This document shows, piece after piece, positions 19,346-30,334 of a stretch of 64,000 nt of DNA (positions within the stretch are counted from its first letter, which is position 1; each line of letters opens with the position of its first letter). A program made the position numbers and the translations under genes. This DNA comes from Ectothiorhodospira lacustris (GTDB lineage Bacteria > Pseudomonadota > Gammaproteobacteria > Ectothiorhodospirales > Ectothiorhodospiraceae), in NCBI RefSeq assembly GCF_022227845.1, contig NZ_JAJNQN010000016.1:1-64000 (forward strand), written 5' to 3'. A model generated the notes under the pieces. The model did no database searches, was not told the origin of the DNA, and saw only the letters and a list, made by a program, of their open reading frames with translations.

Positions 19346-20223
19346 TGTTTAGGATCGCAGCGATTGGTTTAGCCGTTGCGGCCTTGGTCGTGTGGCTGTC
19401 CACCTTCACCGTGGATGAGAGAGAACGCGTGATCGTGTTCAGTCTGGGGGAAATCAAGCGTACGGATCTGGATCCGGGGCTGCATTTCAAGTTTCCCATC
19501 GTCAACAACGTGCGCAAGTTCGATGCCAGGATCATGACCCTGGACATCCCGCCGGATCGGTTCCTCACCAGCGAAGCCAAGAACGTCATCGTCGACTTCT
19601 ATGCCAAGTGGCGCATCGACGACGTGGGTCAATTCTTCCGCGCCACCCGCGGTGACGAACGCAACGCTCAGGACCGCATGGCCCAGATCCTGCGGGACGG
19701 CATGCGTAACGAGTTCGCCAAGTACACCCTGGATCAGGTGGTGTCCGGCGACCGTATCACCATCATGGGGGCTGTGCGTCAGCAGGCCCTGGATACCGCC
19801 AGTGAACTGGGGGTATCCCTGGTGGATGTGCGTATCCGTCGCATGGACCTGCCCGACGAGGTGAGTGAGTCGGTGTTCAGCCGTATGCGCGCCGAGCGTG
19901 AGCGTATCGCCCAGGATTTCCGCGCCCGCGGTCAGGAGCAGTCGGAGCGCATCCGCGCGGATGCGGACCGTCAGCGCACGGTGATCATCGCCAACGCCTA
20001 CCGGGAAGCGGAGCAGATCCGCGGTGAAGGGGATGCCACCTCCGCGGCGGTCTATGCCCAGGCCTATGGGCAGGATGCGGAGTTCTTCTCCTTCTATCGC
20101 AGCCTGCTGGCCTATCGCAACACCATGGTGGGCAAGGACAACTTCTATGTCCTGGAACCGGATTCGGAGTTCTTCCGTTACTTCCAGGACCCCATGGGCA
20201 TGCGTAGTACTCGGGAGAACTGA
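19345..20223 (+). CDS. hflC: FtsH modulator HflC (band-7/SPFH membrane protein)
   Basis: HflC is the partner of HflK. The 292-residue protein has an N-terminal membrane span (residues 3-20), the SPFH domain beginning ERERVIVFSLGEI, and a long charged coiled-coil region (RMRAERERIAQDFRARG). The ATG at 19345 overlaps the hflK stop by one base and has GGAGG ten bases before it; the frame also contains a TTG just upstream, which I reject. A GC-rich terminator-like hairpin follows at 20250. Confidence 0.95.
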   Translation: MFRIAAIGLAVAALVVWLSTFTVDERERVIVFSLGEIKRTDLDPGLHFKFPIVNNVRKFDARIMTLDIPPDRFLTSEAKNVIVDFYAKWRIDDVGQFFRATRGDERNAQDRMAQILRDGMRNEFAKYTLDQVVSGDRITIMGAVRQQALDTASELGVSLVDVRIRRMDLPDEVSESVFSRMRAERERIAQDFRARGQEQSERIRADADRQRTVIIANAYREAEQIRGEGDATSAAVYAQAYGQDAEFFSFYRSLLAYRNTMVGKDNFYVLEPDSEFFRYFQDPMGMRSTREN

Positions 20224-20249
20224 TCCCGTTTCTTACGAAGTATCGACAT

Positions 20250-20273
20250 CGGCGGCCCCCGTGGCCGCCGTTT
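20250..20273 (+). terminator. Terminator-like hairpin after hflC
   Basis: CGGCGGCC (20250-20257) and GGCCGCCG (20263-20270) form a perfect 8-base stem with loop CCCGT, followed by TTTG. The U-run is short, so termination may be partial. Confidence 0.55.
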
Positions 20274-20347
20274 GCCGTCCGGCAACCCGCGTCACATCCT
20301 TACCGGCCCCCTGGCGGGGCTGATCATCGCGAGGTCTTTCCCTCATT

Positions 20348-20536
20348 ATGTGGTCCGATCTGCTGACGGCACTGGCCTTGCTCATGATCATCGAAGGCCT
20401 GTTGCCCTTCCTCAACCCCGCCGGCTTTCGCCGGGGTCTGTTGCAGGTGGCCGAGTTGCCCGACAGTGCGTTGCGGGGGATCGGTCTGTTCAGCCTGTTG
20501 ATCGGTGCCCTGGCCCTGTGGTGGGTTCGGGCATGA
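20348..20536 (+). CDS. DUF2065 small membrane protein (YjeT-like)
   Basis: This 62-residue protein has two hydrophobic helices (about 4-22 and 44-59) separated by a short basic loop containing PFLNPAGFRRGL, the recognisable core of DUF2065. It occupies the conserved position between hflC and hisZ/purA. No biochemical role is established for the family, to my knowledge. Its location suggests an accessory of the HflKC-FtsH complex, but that is inference. Confidence 0.9.
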   Translation: MWSDLLTALALLMIIEGLLPFLNPAGFRRGLLQVAELPDSALRGIGLFSLLIGALALWWVRA

Positions 20537-20570
20537 AACCGCATTTTTCGTGATGCCGGCCGGCTCGGGT

Positions 20571-20576
20571 TATAAT
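20571..20576 (+). promoter_or_regulatory. Perfect -10 box (TATAAT) ahead of hisZ-purA
   Basis: A perfect TATAAT lies 60 bases upstream of the hisZ ATG. No good -35 is present at 16-18 bases, although a T-rich stretch lies in the right place. A weak or activated promoter for hisZ-purA is likely. Confidence 0.5.
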
Positions 20577-20636
20577 GCCTCGCATTTGGCCTTTTGCCAT
20601 TCACCATCCCGACGCCAATCCAAGCGACCCGTTGAC

Positions 20637-23116
<2,480 letters not shown>

Positions 23117-23121
23117 AGGGC

Positions 23122-23160
23122 AGGGGAGTCCCGGTGGCGCTGCCGTCCGGACTCCCCTTT
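23122..23160 (+). terminator. Rho-independent terminator after purA
   Basis: AGGGGAGTCC (23122-23131) pairs perfectly with GGACTCCCCT (23149-23158), followed by TTAT. The stem begins six bases after the purA stop. Confidence 0.75.
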
Positions 23161-23229
23161 ATCTCTGGCCCTCCCCACTCCCGGCGGGGGAAGTGGTTCC
23201 GTGATTTCAGTCAATCAGGAGGTATGTCC

Positions 23230-24003
23230 ATGGTCGACAGGGTTCAGGATCGCAGTACGGTGGTCACCGGGGCAGGCAAGGGGATCGGTCGCACCATTGC
23301 GCGGGTCTTCGCCGCCGAGGGTGCTCGTGTCCTGGTCTCGGACCTGGACTTGGCCGCTGCTCGGGCCACGGTGGCCCTGATCGAGGAAGACGGCGGTCAG
23401 GCCGTGGCCTGTCAGGCGGATGTGAGCAAGCGCGCCGATGCGGAGGCCATGATCGGTGAAGCCATGTCCCATTTCGGCAGCGTGGACATCCTGGTGGCCA
23501 ACGCGGGGATCTTCCCTTCGGCCACCATCGAGAACATGAGTGAATCCGAATGGGATCGGGTGATGTCCGTGAACCTCAAGGGGGTGTTTTTCTGCGTTAA
23601 ATCCGTCGCTTGGGCCATGCGACGCCAGCAGAGCGGCCGCATCCTGCTCACGTCCTCCATCACCGGACCCATGACGGGCTTCCCCGGCTGGGCGCACTAC
23701 GGCGCCAGCAAGGCGGGGATGCTGGGCTTCATGCGTTCGGCGGCCCTGGAATATGCCCGTGATAACGTCACCATCAATGCGGTGCTGCCGGGGAATATCC
23801 GCACCGAGGGTTTGAAGGACGTGGGGCCGGAATACCTGCGCCGGATGGAGGCATCCATCCCCATGGGTTACCTGGGAGAGCCGGAGGACGTGGCCTGGGC
23901 CATGCTGTTCCTGGCTTCGGAAAAGGCGCGCTACATCACCGGCCAGACCCTGGTGGTGGACGGTGGCCAGACCTTGCCGGAATCGGCACTGGCGCTGGAC
24001 TGA
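23230..24003 (+). CDS. SDR-family oxidoreductase (FabG-like)
   Basis: This is a classical short-chain dehydrogenase/reductase of 257 residues. It has the NAD(P)-binding TGAGKGIG motif near residue 14, a D-L-D acidic patch after strand 2 (SDLDLA), NAG, and the catalytic Ser-Tyr-Lys set (SSITGP, then YGASK). The acidic patch suggests NAD rather than NADP. AGGAGGT at 23217-23223 is six bases before ATG 23230, so I choose that over an ATG abutting the Shine-Dalgarno sequence. FabG or a hydroxybutyrate-type reductase are possible; the substrate cannot be read. Confidence 0.85.
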   Translation: MVDRVQDRSTVVTGAGKGIGRTIARVFAAEGARVLVSDLDLAAARATVALIEEDGGQAVACQADVSKRADAEAMIGEAMSHFGSVDILVANAGIFPSATIENMSESEWDRVMSVNLKGVFFCVKSVAWAMRRQQSGRILLTSSITGPMTGFPGWAHYGASKAGMLGFMRSAALEYARDNVTINAVLPGNIRTEGLKDVGPEYLRRMEASIPMGYLGEPEDVAWAMLFLASEKARYITGQTLVVDGGQTLPESALALD

Positions 24004-24118
24004 CACAGCCCCCGCCATGTGGTTTCCGGTCATGGGCAGGCTCGGCGGACGAAGAACCCCGGCTCAGTCCCGGACTCGGGAGGAGCGGGCAGGTCCGATC
24101 TGCCGAGCGCCGGGTCCG

Positions 24119-24211
24119 ATGGACATGTTGATGTGGTGGCTCATGATCATCATGTCGGTCGTCGCCCTGCTGGGAGGGGTTGCCATCCTGATCTTTTTGC
24201 TGCTGGGTTGA
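24119..24211 (+). CDS. Possible 30-residue single-span membrane peptide
   Basis: An ATG-started frame encodes MDMLMWWLMIIMSVVALLGG followed by ten more hydrophobic residues and ends at TGA. Nearly all of it is one membrane span. It is the only coding-like signal in the 428 bases between the SDR gene and the tRNA; the rest (24004-24118 and 24212-24390) shows no gene, only a perfect 8-base inverted repeat (24306-24313 with 24326-24333). No clear ribosome site precedes it; starts at 24125 or 24131 are equally possible. It may be chance. Confidence 0.35.
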   Translation: MDMLMWWLMIIMSVVALLGGVAILIFLLLG

Positions 24212-24390
24212 TGGATTTTGGCGCGATATGCCTCTGTCGCCCTGACGTCGCGAGAGGGGCCAGCCGCGTGTGCGCATGACACTGGAACGACAACTTCGCC
24301 GCCGGATGGCCGGTCTGTGTCTTGCCCGGCCATCGCGACCGGGCTGGGTTTTCCGGCGGAAAGGGCGTACAATCCGGCGCTTGAAAACGC

Positions 24391-24417
24391 AAATGGCCCG
24401 CATCAAGCGGGCCATTT
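24391..24417 (-). terminator. Terminator of tRNA-Leu
   Basis: AAATGGCCCGC and GCGGGCCATTT form a perfect 11-base stem with a five-base loop. Read on the minus strand it lies 15 bases after the tRNA CCA end and runs into TTTGCGTTTTC, giving a U-rich tail. Confidence 0.85.
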
Positions 24418-24431
24418 GTGGAAATCAATTT

Positions 24432-24518
24432 TGGTGCCGAGGAGAGGACTTGAACCTCCACGGGGTCTCCCCCACTAATACCTGAAACTAGCGCGTCTAC
24501 CAATTCCGCCACCTCGGC
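24432..24518 (-). tRNA. tRNA-Leu (anticodon CAG)
   Basis: The minus strand folds into an 87-base class II tRNA closely similar to E. coli tRNA-Leu1. The acceptor arms GCCGAGG and CCTCGGC pair, followed by A and an encoded CCA; the D-arm has GCGGAATTGGTAGACGC; the anticodon loop is TTCAGGT (CAG); a long variable arm and GGTTCAAGTCC T-loop follow. It reads CUG, the most used Leu codon in GC-rich genomes. It has its own promoter and terminator. Confidence 0.97.
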
Positions 24519-24565
24519 AATTCCAGTGAGAAGCGTATTGCTCTTGCGTCTCAACTGAAGGCGCA

Positions 24566-24594
24566 ATATTAGTACCCGCCGGAAGCGTTGTCAA
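24566..24594 (-). promoter_or_regulatory. Sigma-70 promoter of tRNA-Leu
   Basis: On the minus strand, TTGACA (24594-24589) is separated by exactly 17 bases from TAATAT (24571-24566). A GC-rich discriminator (GCGCC) follows the -10, the hallmark of stringently controlled stable-RNA promoters. The -35 lies within a 21-base near-palindrome (24581-24601). Confidence 0.88.
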
Positions 24595-24625
24595 CACTTC
24601 CGCTAAAAAATTTATCGGCCACTAC

Positions 24626-27214
24626 ATGACAAAAAAGAAAAAGAGTTTGACCCAAGATCCCCATTTCGAACGCGAAGCCCGCAAGTACGAACGGCCCATA
24701 CCCAGTCGAGAGCTGATCCTGCAGGTGGTTGACCAGTCGGATGGTCCCATCAGTTTTGATCCCCTGGCCCGTCGCCTGGGTCTGGAAGAGGAAGTGGATC
24801 AGGAAGCCCTGCGCCGTCGCCTGCGCGCCATGGAGCGAGACGGTCAGCTGGTCTGCAACCGCGCCGGCGGCTGGCTGCCGGTCAATCAGTCCGATCTGGT
24901 GCGCGGCCGCATCATCGGTCACCCGGACGGTTTCGGTTTCCTGGTGCCCGACGAGCCGGGCGAGGACCTGTTCCTGTCCCCTCGCCAGATGCGCGCCCTC
25001 ATCCATGGCGACCGGGCGGTGGCCCGGGTTATCGGCATCGATCGGCGTGGGCGTCGGGAAGGGGCCATCATTGAGGTGCTGGAGCGCAATACCGAAACGG
25101 TAGTGGGGCGTCTGGCCATGGAAGGAGGGATCGGTTTCGTGGCCCCCGACAACAAGCGCATGCCCCTGGATGTCCTCATTCCGCCGGAGTGCATGGGCGA
25201 GGCCCGACCCGGCCAGATCGTCACGGTCCGCATCAAGGAACAGCCCACCAAGCGCACCCGTCCCATCGGCGAGGTTATCGAGGTGCTGGGGGAGCACATG
25301 GCCCCCGGCATGGAGATCGACATCGCCGTGCGCGCCCATGGCCTGCCGTTCGAATGGCCCGATGCGGTGCAGGAAGCGATCAAGGGTTTTTCCGACAAGG
25401 TGCCCCGGGAGGCTAGTGAATGGCGCCTGGATCTGCGGGACATGCCCCTGGTGACCATCGACGGGGAGGACTCCCGGGATTTTGACGATGCCGTCTATTG
25501 CGAGTCCCTCGGTCGCCGGGGCTACAAGCTCTGGGTGGCCATCGCCGACGTGGCTTACTATGTGCGGCCGGGGGATCCCCTGGACATGGAGGCCCGCCAC
25601 CGGGGCACGTCCGTCTATTTCCCCGAGCGGGTCATCCCCATGCTGCCGGAGGTGCTGTCCAACGGCCTGTGCTCCCTGAATCCGGAGGTGGACCGCCTCT
25701 GCCTGGCCTGCGAGATGACCATCAACTCCCGAGGCCGCATCAAGGATGCCAAGTTCCATCAGGCGGTGATGCGCTCCCATGCCCGCCTCACCTATACGGA
25801 GGTGGCCGAGATCCTGGTCGAGCAGAAGGCCGAGACCATTCGCCGTCGCGAATCCCTGGTGCCGCACCTGGAAGACCTTTACGGCCTTTACAAGCTGCTA
25901 CGCAAGGCGCGGGACACCCGGGGCACGGTGGACTTTGAGACCACGGAAACCCGCATCCTCTTCGGCGCGGATCGCAAGATCGAGCGCATCGTGGCCTATG
26001 AGCGCAACGACGCCCACAAGATCATTGAAGAGTGCATGATCGCCGCCAACGTGGCCACGGCCGGGTTCCTCAAGCGCAAGCGTATGCCCACCCTGTACCG
26101 GGTGCATGAGGGACCCAAGCCTTCCAAGCTGGAGGACTTGCGTCGCTTTCTGGGGGAGTTGGGCCTGTCTCTGCGCGGGGGCGATGAGCCCACGCCGGCG
26201 GATTTCTCGGCCCTGCTGGAGCAGGTGAAGGCACGGCCCGATGCCCGGCTGGTGCAGACCGCGCTACTGCGATCCCTATCTCAGGCGGTCTATGCACCGG
26301 ATAACCTGGGGCATTTCGGTCTGGCCCACGAGGAATACCTGCACTTCACCTCGCCCATTCGCCGCTATCCGGACCTGCTGGTGCACCGGGCCATCCATCA
26401 TGTGCTGGACGGAGGGAAGCCCAAGGACTTCTGCTATGCCCATATCGACATGGTGGCCCTGGGCGAAAGCTGTTCCATGCGCGAGCGCCGGGCGGACGAG
26501 GCCTCCTGGGATGTGACGGCCTGGCTCAAGTGCGAGTACATGTTGGACAAGGTGGGCGAGGTCTTCGACGGAGTGGTGACCAGCGTGACCTCTTTCGGTC
26601 TGTTCATCGAACTCAAGGACATCTACGTGGAAGGCCTGGTGCATGTCACCAGCCTGTCCAACGACTATTACCATTTCGATCCGGCAGGCCATCGCCTGAG
26701 CGGTGAGCGCAGCGGCCGGGTGTATCGTCTCGGTGATCCGGTACGGGTGAAGGTGGCCCGGGTGGATCTGGATGAGCGCAAGATCGACTTCGTGCCGGAG
26801 GAGTCCGGTCCGGGGGAAAAGCGTGGCCGGAGTGAGGACGGCGAGGGCCGTAAGTCGGGCCGCAACCGTCGACGCAAGGGGCGCAAGCCGGAATCAGAGG
26901 CGGCAACCGTAACCGCCCCGTCCGCTGCAGCGGATGAAGCCGGTGAGCCGGCGCCTGCTTCAGGGCGTCGCCGCCGTCGGTCGAACAGGAAGACGGCGGA
27001 CACCCCGGTGCCGCAGGAGGCGGTGGTATCGTCCCCACCCACCGCCGGCAAGCGGCCGCGCAAGAAGGATGACACGTCAGCCGTCAACTCGGCCCCCAAG
27101 ACTGCCAAGGCCGCACCGGCCCCGGCACTGCCGGCTGAAGCCGGGCAGGTCGAGTCTGAGTCCGGCGAGAAGGCCAAATCTTCCCGTCGCCGTCGGCGCA
27201 AGCGTCCGGAGTGA
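24626..27214 (+). CDS. rnr: Ribonuclease R
   Basis: RNase R is a processive 3'-5' exoribonuclease that degrades structured RNA and works in trans-translation. The 862-residue protein has an N-terminal winged HTH (about 30-90), cold-shock domains, the RNB catalytic domain (IDGEDSRDFDDAVYCE near residue 280 with its metal-binding Asp residues, and FTSPIRRYPDLLVHRAIHH near 575), an S1 domain (about 645-730) and a long Lys/Arg-rich tail (about 735-862) that in the family helps unwind RNA. Start ATG 24626. It leads the rnr-rlmB pair and is divergent from tRNA-Leu. Confidence 0.96.
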   Translation: MTKKKKSLTQDPHFEREARKYERPIPSRELILQVVDQSDGPISFDPLARRLGLEEEVDQEALRRRLRAMERDGQLVCNRAGGWLPVNQSDLVRGRIIGHPDGFGFLVPDEPGEDLFLSPRQMRALIHGDRAVARVIGIDRRGRREGAIIEVLERNTETVVGRLAMEGGIGFVAPDNKRMPLDVLIPPECMGEARPGQIVTVRIKEQPTKRTRPIGEVIEVLGEHMAPGMEIDIAVRAHGLPFEWPDAVQEAIKGFSDKVPREASEWRLDLRDMPLVTIDGEDSRDFDDAVYCESLGRRGYKLWVAIADVAYYVRPGDPLDMEARHRGTSVYFPERVIPMLPEVLSNGLCSLNPEVDRLCLACEMTINSRGRIKDAKFHQAVMRSHARLTYTEVAEILVEQKAETIRRRESLVPHLEDLYGLYKLLRKARDTRGTVDFETTETRILFGADRKIERIVAYERNDAHKIIEECMIAANVATAGFLKRKRMPTLYRVHEGPKPSKLEDLRRFLGELGLSLRGGDEPTPADFSALLEQVKARPDARLVQTALLRSLSQAVYAPDNLGHFGLAHEEYLHFTSPIRRYPDLLVHRAIHHVLDGGKPKDFCYAHIDMVALGESCSMRERRADEASWDVTAWLKCEYMLDKVGEVFDGVVTSVTSFGLFIELKDIYVEGLVHVTSLSNDYYHFDPAGHRLSGERSGRVYRLGDPVRVKVARVDLDERKIDFVPEESGPGEKRGRSEDGEGRKSGRNRRRKGRKPESEAATVTAPSAAADEAGEPAPASGRRRRRSNRKTADTPVPQEAVVSSPPTAGKRPRKKDDTSAVNSAPKTAKAAPAPALPAEAGQVESESGEKAKSSRRRRRKRPE

Positions 27215-27217
27215 GAC

Positions 27218-27994
27218 ATGGCTGCCAGTGAGTGTGTATTCGGCCTGCATGCGGTGGATGCCATGCTGCGTCGCGCCCCGGCTCGGGTGCAGGAGTTGCG
27301 TGTTCAGGAAGGGCGGGTGGACGGGCGCATGCAGGCCCTACTGGATCTGGCCGCCCAGGCCCGGGTGAGCGTGTGCCGGGTGGCGCGGCGCGAGCTGGAC
27401 GCCGTCGTCGGCGATGCCCGTCATCAGGGTGTCATCGCGATGGTGGAGCCGGTGGCCGCCCTCGGGGAACGGGATCTGCCCGATCTGCTTTTGGGGCTGG
27501 AGGGCAGCGGCACGGCGCCGCTGTTGCTGGTGCTGGACGGGGTGACCGATCCCCATAATCTGGGGGCCTGTCTGCGTACCGCGGACGGGGCGGGTGTCAC
27601 CGCCGTGATCGCGCCCCGGGACCGGGCCGCAGGGTTGACCCCGGTGGTACGCAAGGTGGCCTCCGGAGCCGCCGAAAGCGTGCCCTTCATCCAGGTCACC
27701 AACCTGGCGCGCACCCTGGATCTGCTCAAGGAGGAGTTCCATCTGTGGATCGTGGGAACCAGTGGCGAGGCCACCGGGGATCTGTATGGCGCCGATCTTG
27801 CCGGCCCCACCGCCCTGGTGCTGGGGGCGGAAGGCAAGGGCATGCGGCGTCTGACCATGGAGCGGTGTGACGCCCTGGTGAAGCTGCCTATGCTGGGACG
27901 GGTGGAGAGCCTGAACGTGTCAGTGGCGGCGGGGGTGTGTCTGTATGAGGCGGTGCGGCAGCGCCGGATTGCTTCCACCGCCCCGAACGGCTAA
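27218..27994 (+). CDS. rlmB: 23S rRNA (guanosine-2251-2'-O)-methyltransferase
   Basis: RlmB methylates the ribose of G2251 in the peptidyl-transferase P loop. The 258-residue SPOUT protein has an N-terminal substrate-binding domain and the knotted catalytic domain with [31 protein letters not shown] and [18 protein letters not shown], the last forming the SAM-binding knot. The gene starts three bases after rnr, the normal pair in Gammaproteobacteria. Confidence 0.95.
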   Translation: MAASECVFGLHAVDAMLRRAPARVQELRVQEGRVDGRMQALLDLAAQARVSVCRVARRELDAVVGDARHQGVIAMVEPVAALGERDLPDLLLGLEGSGTAPLLLVLDGVTDPHNLGACLRTADGAGVTAVIAPRDRAAGLTPVVRKVASGAAESVPFIQVTNLARTLDLLKEEFHLWIVGTSGEATGDLYGADLAGPTALVLGAEGKGMRRLTMERCDALVKLPMLGRVESLNVSVAAGVCLYEAVRQRRIASTAPNG

Positions 27995-28034
27995 GATTCC
28001 GCTCCTTTCCGGGGTATCTCCGGAGATCCACCTT

Positions 28035-28056
28035 GCCTCACCGCTGGTCGGGAGGC
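28035..28056 (+). promoter_or_regulatory. Candidate S6:S18 autoregulatory hairpin in the rpsF leader
   Basis: GCCTC (28035-28039), a bulged A, CCG (28041-28043), loop CTGGT, CGG and GAGGC (28052-28056) form a hairpin 24 bases before the rpsF start. A CCG next to a bulge resembles the S6:S18-binding motif described for rpsF leaders. The match is by eye only. Confidence 0.35.
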
Positions 28057-28079
28057 TGTCACCCGCAAGGAAATCAAAG

Positions 28080-28490
28080 ATGCGTCATTACGAGATCGTA
28101 TTCATGGTCCACCCGGACCAGAGTGAACAGGTACCCGCCATGATGGAGCGCTATCGCGGCATCATCGAAGGGGCCGAGGGTGAGATCCATCGCCTGGAAG
28201 ACTGGGGCCGCCGTCAGCTGGCCTACCCGATCCAGAAGCTGCACAAGGCTCACTACGTGCTGATGAACGTGGAGTGCCCGGAAAACGCCCTGGAAGAACT
28301 GGTCAGCGCCTTCCGTTTCAACGACGCCGTGATCCGTCACCTGGTGATGCGCATGGATCGTGCCTTCACCGAGGTTTCCCCTCTGGCCAAGAACCGGGAT
28401 GACGATGACAGCAGCTCATCTTCCTCCTTCTCCGACGATAGCGATGACGACGATGCCGATGATGATCGTCCGTCCGCTGCCGCGAACTGA
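28080..28490 (+). CDS. rpsF: 30S ribosomal protein S6
   Basis: S6 binds the platform of the small subunit with S18. The 136-residue protein has the S6 fold ([44 protein letters not shown]). An acidic, Ser-rich tail (about 105-136, runs of D and S) extends it; E. coli S6 also has a C-terminal Glu extension added by RimK, so an encoded acidic tail is consistent. ATG 28080 has AAGGA upstream. It heads rpsF-rpsR-DUF2232-rplI. Confidence 0.97.
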   Translation: MRHYEIVFMVHPDQSEQVPAMMERYRGIIEGAEGEIHRLEDWGRRQLAYPIQKLHKAHYVLMNVECPENALEELVSAFRFNDAVIRHLVMRMDRAFTEVSPLAKNRDDDDSSSSSSFSDDSDDDDADDDRPSAAAN

Positions 28491-28525
28491 GCCACTGTTC
28501 ACCTGATTCATTCCGAGGATAGACT

Positions 28526-28750
28526 ATGTCCCGTTTTTTCCGTCGTCGTAAGTATTGCCGTTTCAGTGCCGAAGGGGTCGAGTTCATCGACTACAAGGAC
28601 CTGAACACCCTGAAGAACTACGTCACCGAAACCGGCAAGATCGTGCCCAGCCGCATCACCGGCACCAGCGCCCGCTATCAGCGTCAGCTGGCCACCGCCA
28701 TCAAGCGCGCCCGCTTCCTGGCCTTGCTGCCGTACTCCGACAACCACTGA
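28526..28750 (+). CDS. rpsR: 30S ribosomal protein S18
   Basis: The 74-residue protein is nearly identical in plan to E. coli S18 ([52 protein letters not shown]). It forms a dimer with S6 on the 30S platform. It has CGAGGA upstream of the ATG. Confidence 0.98.
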   Translation: MSRFFRRRKYCRFSAEGVEFIDYKDLNTLKNYVTETGKIVPSRITGTSARYQRQLATAIKRARFLALLPYSDNH

Positions 28751-28793
28751 GGACGGCAGGCATCCGCGCCCCAGGGCGCGGGTGCATGAGACC

Positions 28794-29702
28794 ATGAGGC
28801 AACTGGCATCATTCATCATGCAAAGCCGGCTGCGGGCAGTGACCGCAACCGTCGGCTTTGGTGTGATCGGCCTGCTGATTCCGCCCCTGGCGCTGCTCAG
28901 CAGTGCCGCCGTGGCCCTGGTGACCCTGCGTGTGGGGCCGCAACAGGCCCTGGCGGTGGTGGTCCTGGCTGCGGTGGTGGTGGGACTGATCGGCTGGATT
29001 GCCGGCCTGTCGCCGGTGGTGGGTCTGGTGACCGCCCTGGTGCAGTGGATACCGGCCCTGGCCTTGGCCGCTGTGCTGCGAAGCACGGTGTCCTGGGCCG
29101 TCACGCTGGTCACCGGCATCGTCATCGGCTGCGGTGTGGTGCTGATGCTCCACCTGTCCGTACCCGACATCACGCAGATGTGGTACACGGTGCTGCAGCA
29201 GACCGTCGGTCCGCTGTTCGACCAGTCGGGCATGAGTACCCTGGAGCGGGAAGAGGCTTTCAGACAGGCCGCTGCGGTGATGACGGGCATGCTGGCCGCC
29301 GTCTCCCTGCTGGCGCTGTCGCTCTCCCTGGTGCTGGCCCGCTACTGGCAATCGGTGCTCTACAACCCCGGCGGTTTTGCCCAGGAGTTTCAGCAGCTGA
29401 GCATGGGCCGGGTCCCGGCCATCCTGCTGCTGGTGTTGCTGGTCCTGGGGCTGTTTGCCGGCATGACCCTGATGTTCGAGTTGTCTCTGGTATTTCTGGC
29501 CGCCTTTTTCCTGCACGGGCTGGCGGTGATCCACGGGATCAATCGCAAGCTGAACCTGAGTCGCCTGTGGCTGGTGATGACCTATGTGGTGATGGCCTTT
29601 GCCCTGCCGCAGATGATGGTCGTCCTGGCCACGCTGGGGATGGTGGACAGCTTTGTGGATCTTCGTGGACGGATTGCGCACGCGGGTAATGACAGTCCCT
29701 GA
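28794..29702 (+). CDS. DUF2232 integral membrane protein in the S6-L9 operon
   Basis: A very hydrophobic protein of about 302 residues with roughly eight predicted membrane spans. It starts MRQLASFIMQSRLRAVT, typical of DUF2232 proteins found between rpsR and rplI in Gammaproteobacteria such as Pseudomonas. I choose ATG 28794 over an in-frame GTG at 28782 because homology starts there; neither has a strong ribosome site. Its function is unknown; the fold resembles multi-span YybS-type proteins. Confidence 0.8.
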   Translation: MRQLASFIMQSRLRAVTATVGFGVIGLLIPPLALLSSAAVALVTLRVGPQQALAVVVLAAVVVGLIGWIAGLSPVVGLVTALVQWIPALALAAVLRSTVSWAVTLVTGIVIGCGVVLMLHLSVPDITQMWYTVLQQTVGPLFDQSGMSTLEREEAFRQAAAVMTGMLAAVSLLALSLSLVLARYWQSVLYNPGGFAQEFQQLSMGRVPAILLLVLLVLGLFAGMTLMFELSLVFLAAFFLHGLAVIHGINRKLNLSRLWLVMTYVVMAFALPQMMVVLATLGMVDSFVDLRGRIAHAGNDSP

Positions 29703-29765
29703 TGCCTGCGCATCCCGTGCCTCCCGGCAGATAACGTATTTGATCTTTGACTGAGGTATAGACCG

Positions 29766-30218
29766 ATGGAAGTGATTCTTCTCGAAAAGGTGGAAAACCT
29801 GGGAAGCCTGGGTGACAAGGTGCGCGTGCGCTCCGGTTACGCCCGTAACTACCTGCTGCCCCAGGGCAAGGCCAAGTTCGCCACCGAGGCGAACATTGCC
29901 GAGTTCGAGGCCCGTCGTGCGGAGCTGGAAAAGACCGCCGCCGAGTCTCTGGCTGCCGCCCAGGCCCGTCAGACCAAGCTGGAAGCCATGACCCTGACCA
30001 TCAGCGCCCGTGCCGGCACTGAAGGCAAGCTGTTCGGTTCCGTGGGCACCAACGACATCGCCGACGCCGCCAAGGCAGCCGGTGTGGAACTGGAAAAGCG
30101 TGAAGTGCGCCTGCCCGAAGGCCCGCTGCGTCAGGCCGGCGAGTTCGAAGTAGCCGTGCACTTGCACACCGATGTCAACGCCACCGTGAAGGTGGTCGTG
30201 GTCGGTGTGGAAGAGTAA
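29766..30218 (+). CDS. rplI: 50S ribosomal protein L9
   Basis: L9 binds 23S rRNA near L1 through its N-terminal domain. The 150-residue protein shows [17 protein letters not shown], the signature [13 protein letters not shown], the long connecting helix, and the C-terminal domain. It is normal in length. A GC-rich hairpin after the gene separates it from dnaB. Confidence 0.98.
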   Translation: MEVILLEKVENLGSLGDKVRVRSGYARNYLLPQGKAKFATEANIAEFEARRAELEKTAAESLAAAQARQTKLEAMTLTISARAGTEGKLFGSVGTNDIADAAKAAGVELEKREVRLPEGPLRQAGEFEVAVHLHTDVNATVKVVVVGVEE

Positions 30219-30228
30219 TGCCGCCCCG

Positions 30229-30253
30229 CCCGCGGGGCTTCATGCCCCGCGGG
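30229..30253 (+). terminator. Perfect hairpin between rplI and dnaB
   Basis: CCCGCGGGGC (30229-30238) and GCCCCGCGGG (30244-30253) form a 10-base stem with loop TTCAT. There is no U-run, so it may only attenuate readthrough into dnaB. Confidence 0.5.
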
Positions 30254-30334
30254 ACCCATGCCGGAACCGGTCCGGGTCCGGGGTGATCAAGACAGGTCCG
30301 AGCGTCTGTCGTCGCGTCGATTGGTACCCTGACC

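Noticed and set aside
24368-24417. Short plus-strand RNA from a TACAAT box to the 24391-24417 hairpin
   Set aside because: No -35 accompanies the box, and the hairpin is fully explained as the tRNA-Leu terminator on the minus strand.
28380-28490. Asp/Ser-rich end of rpsF as a separate low-complexity repeat or frameshift
   Set aside because: It is in frame with S6, ends at a normal stop and resembles the acidic S6 tails known in this class.
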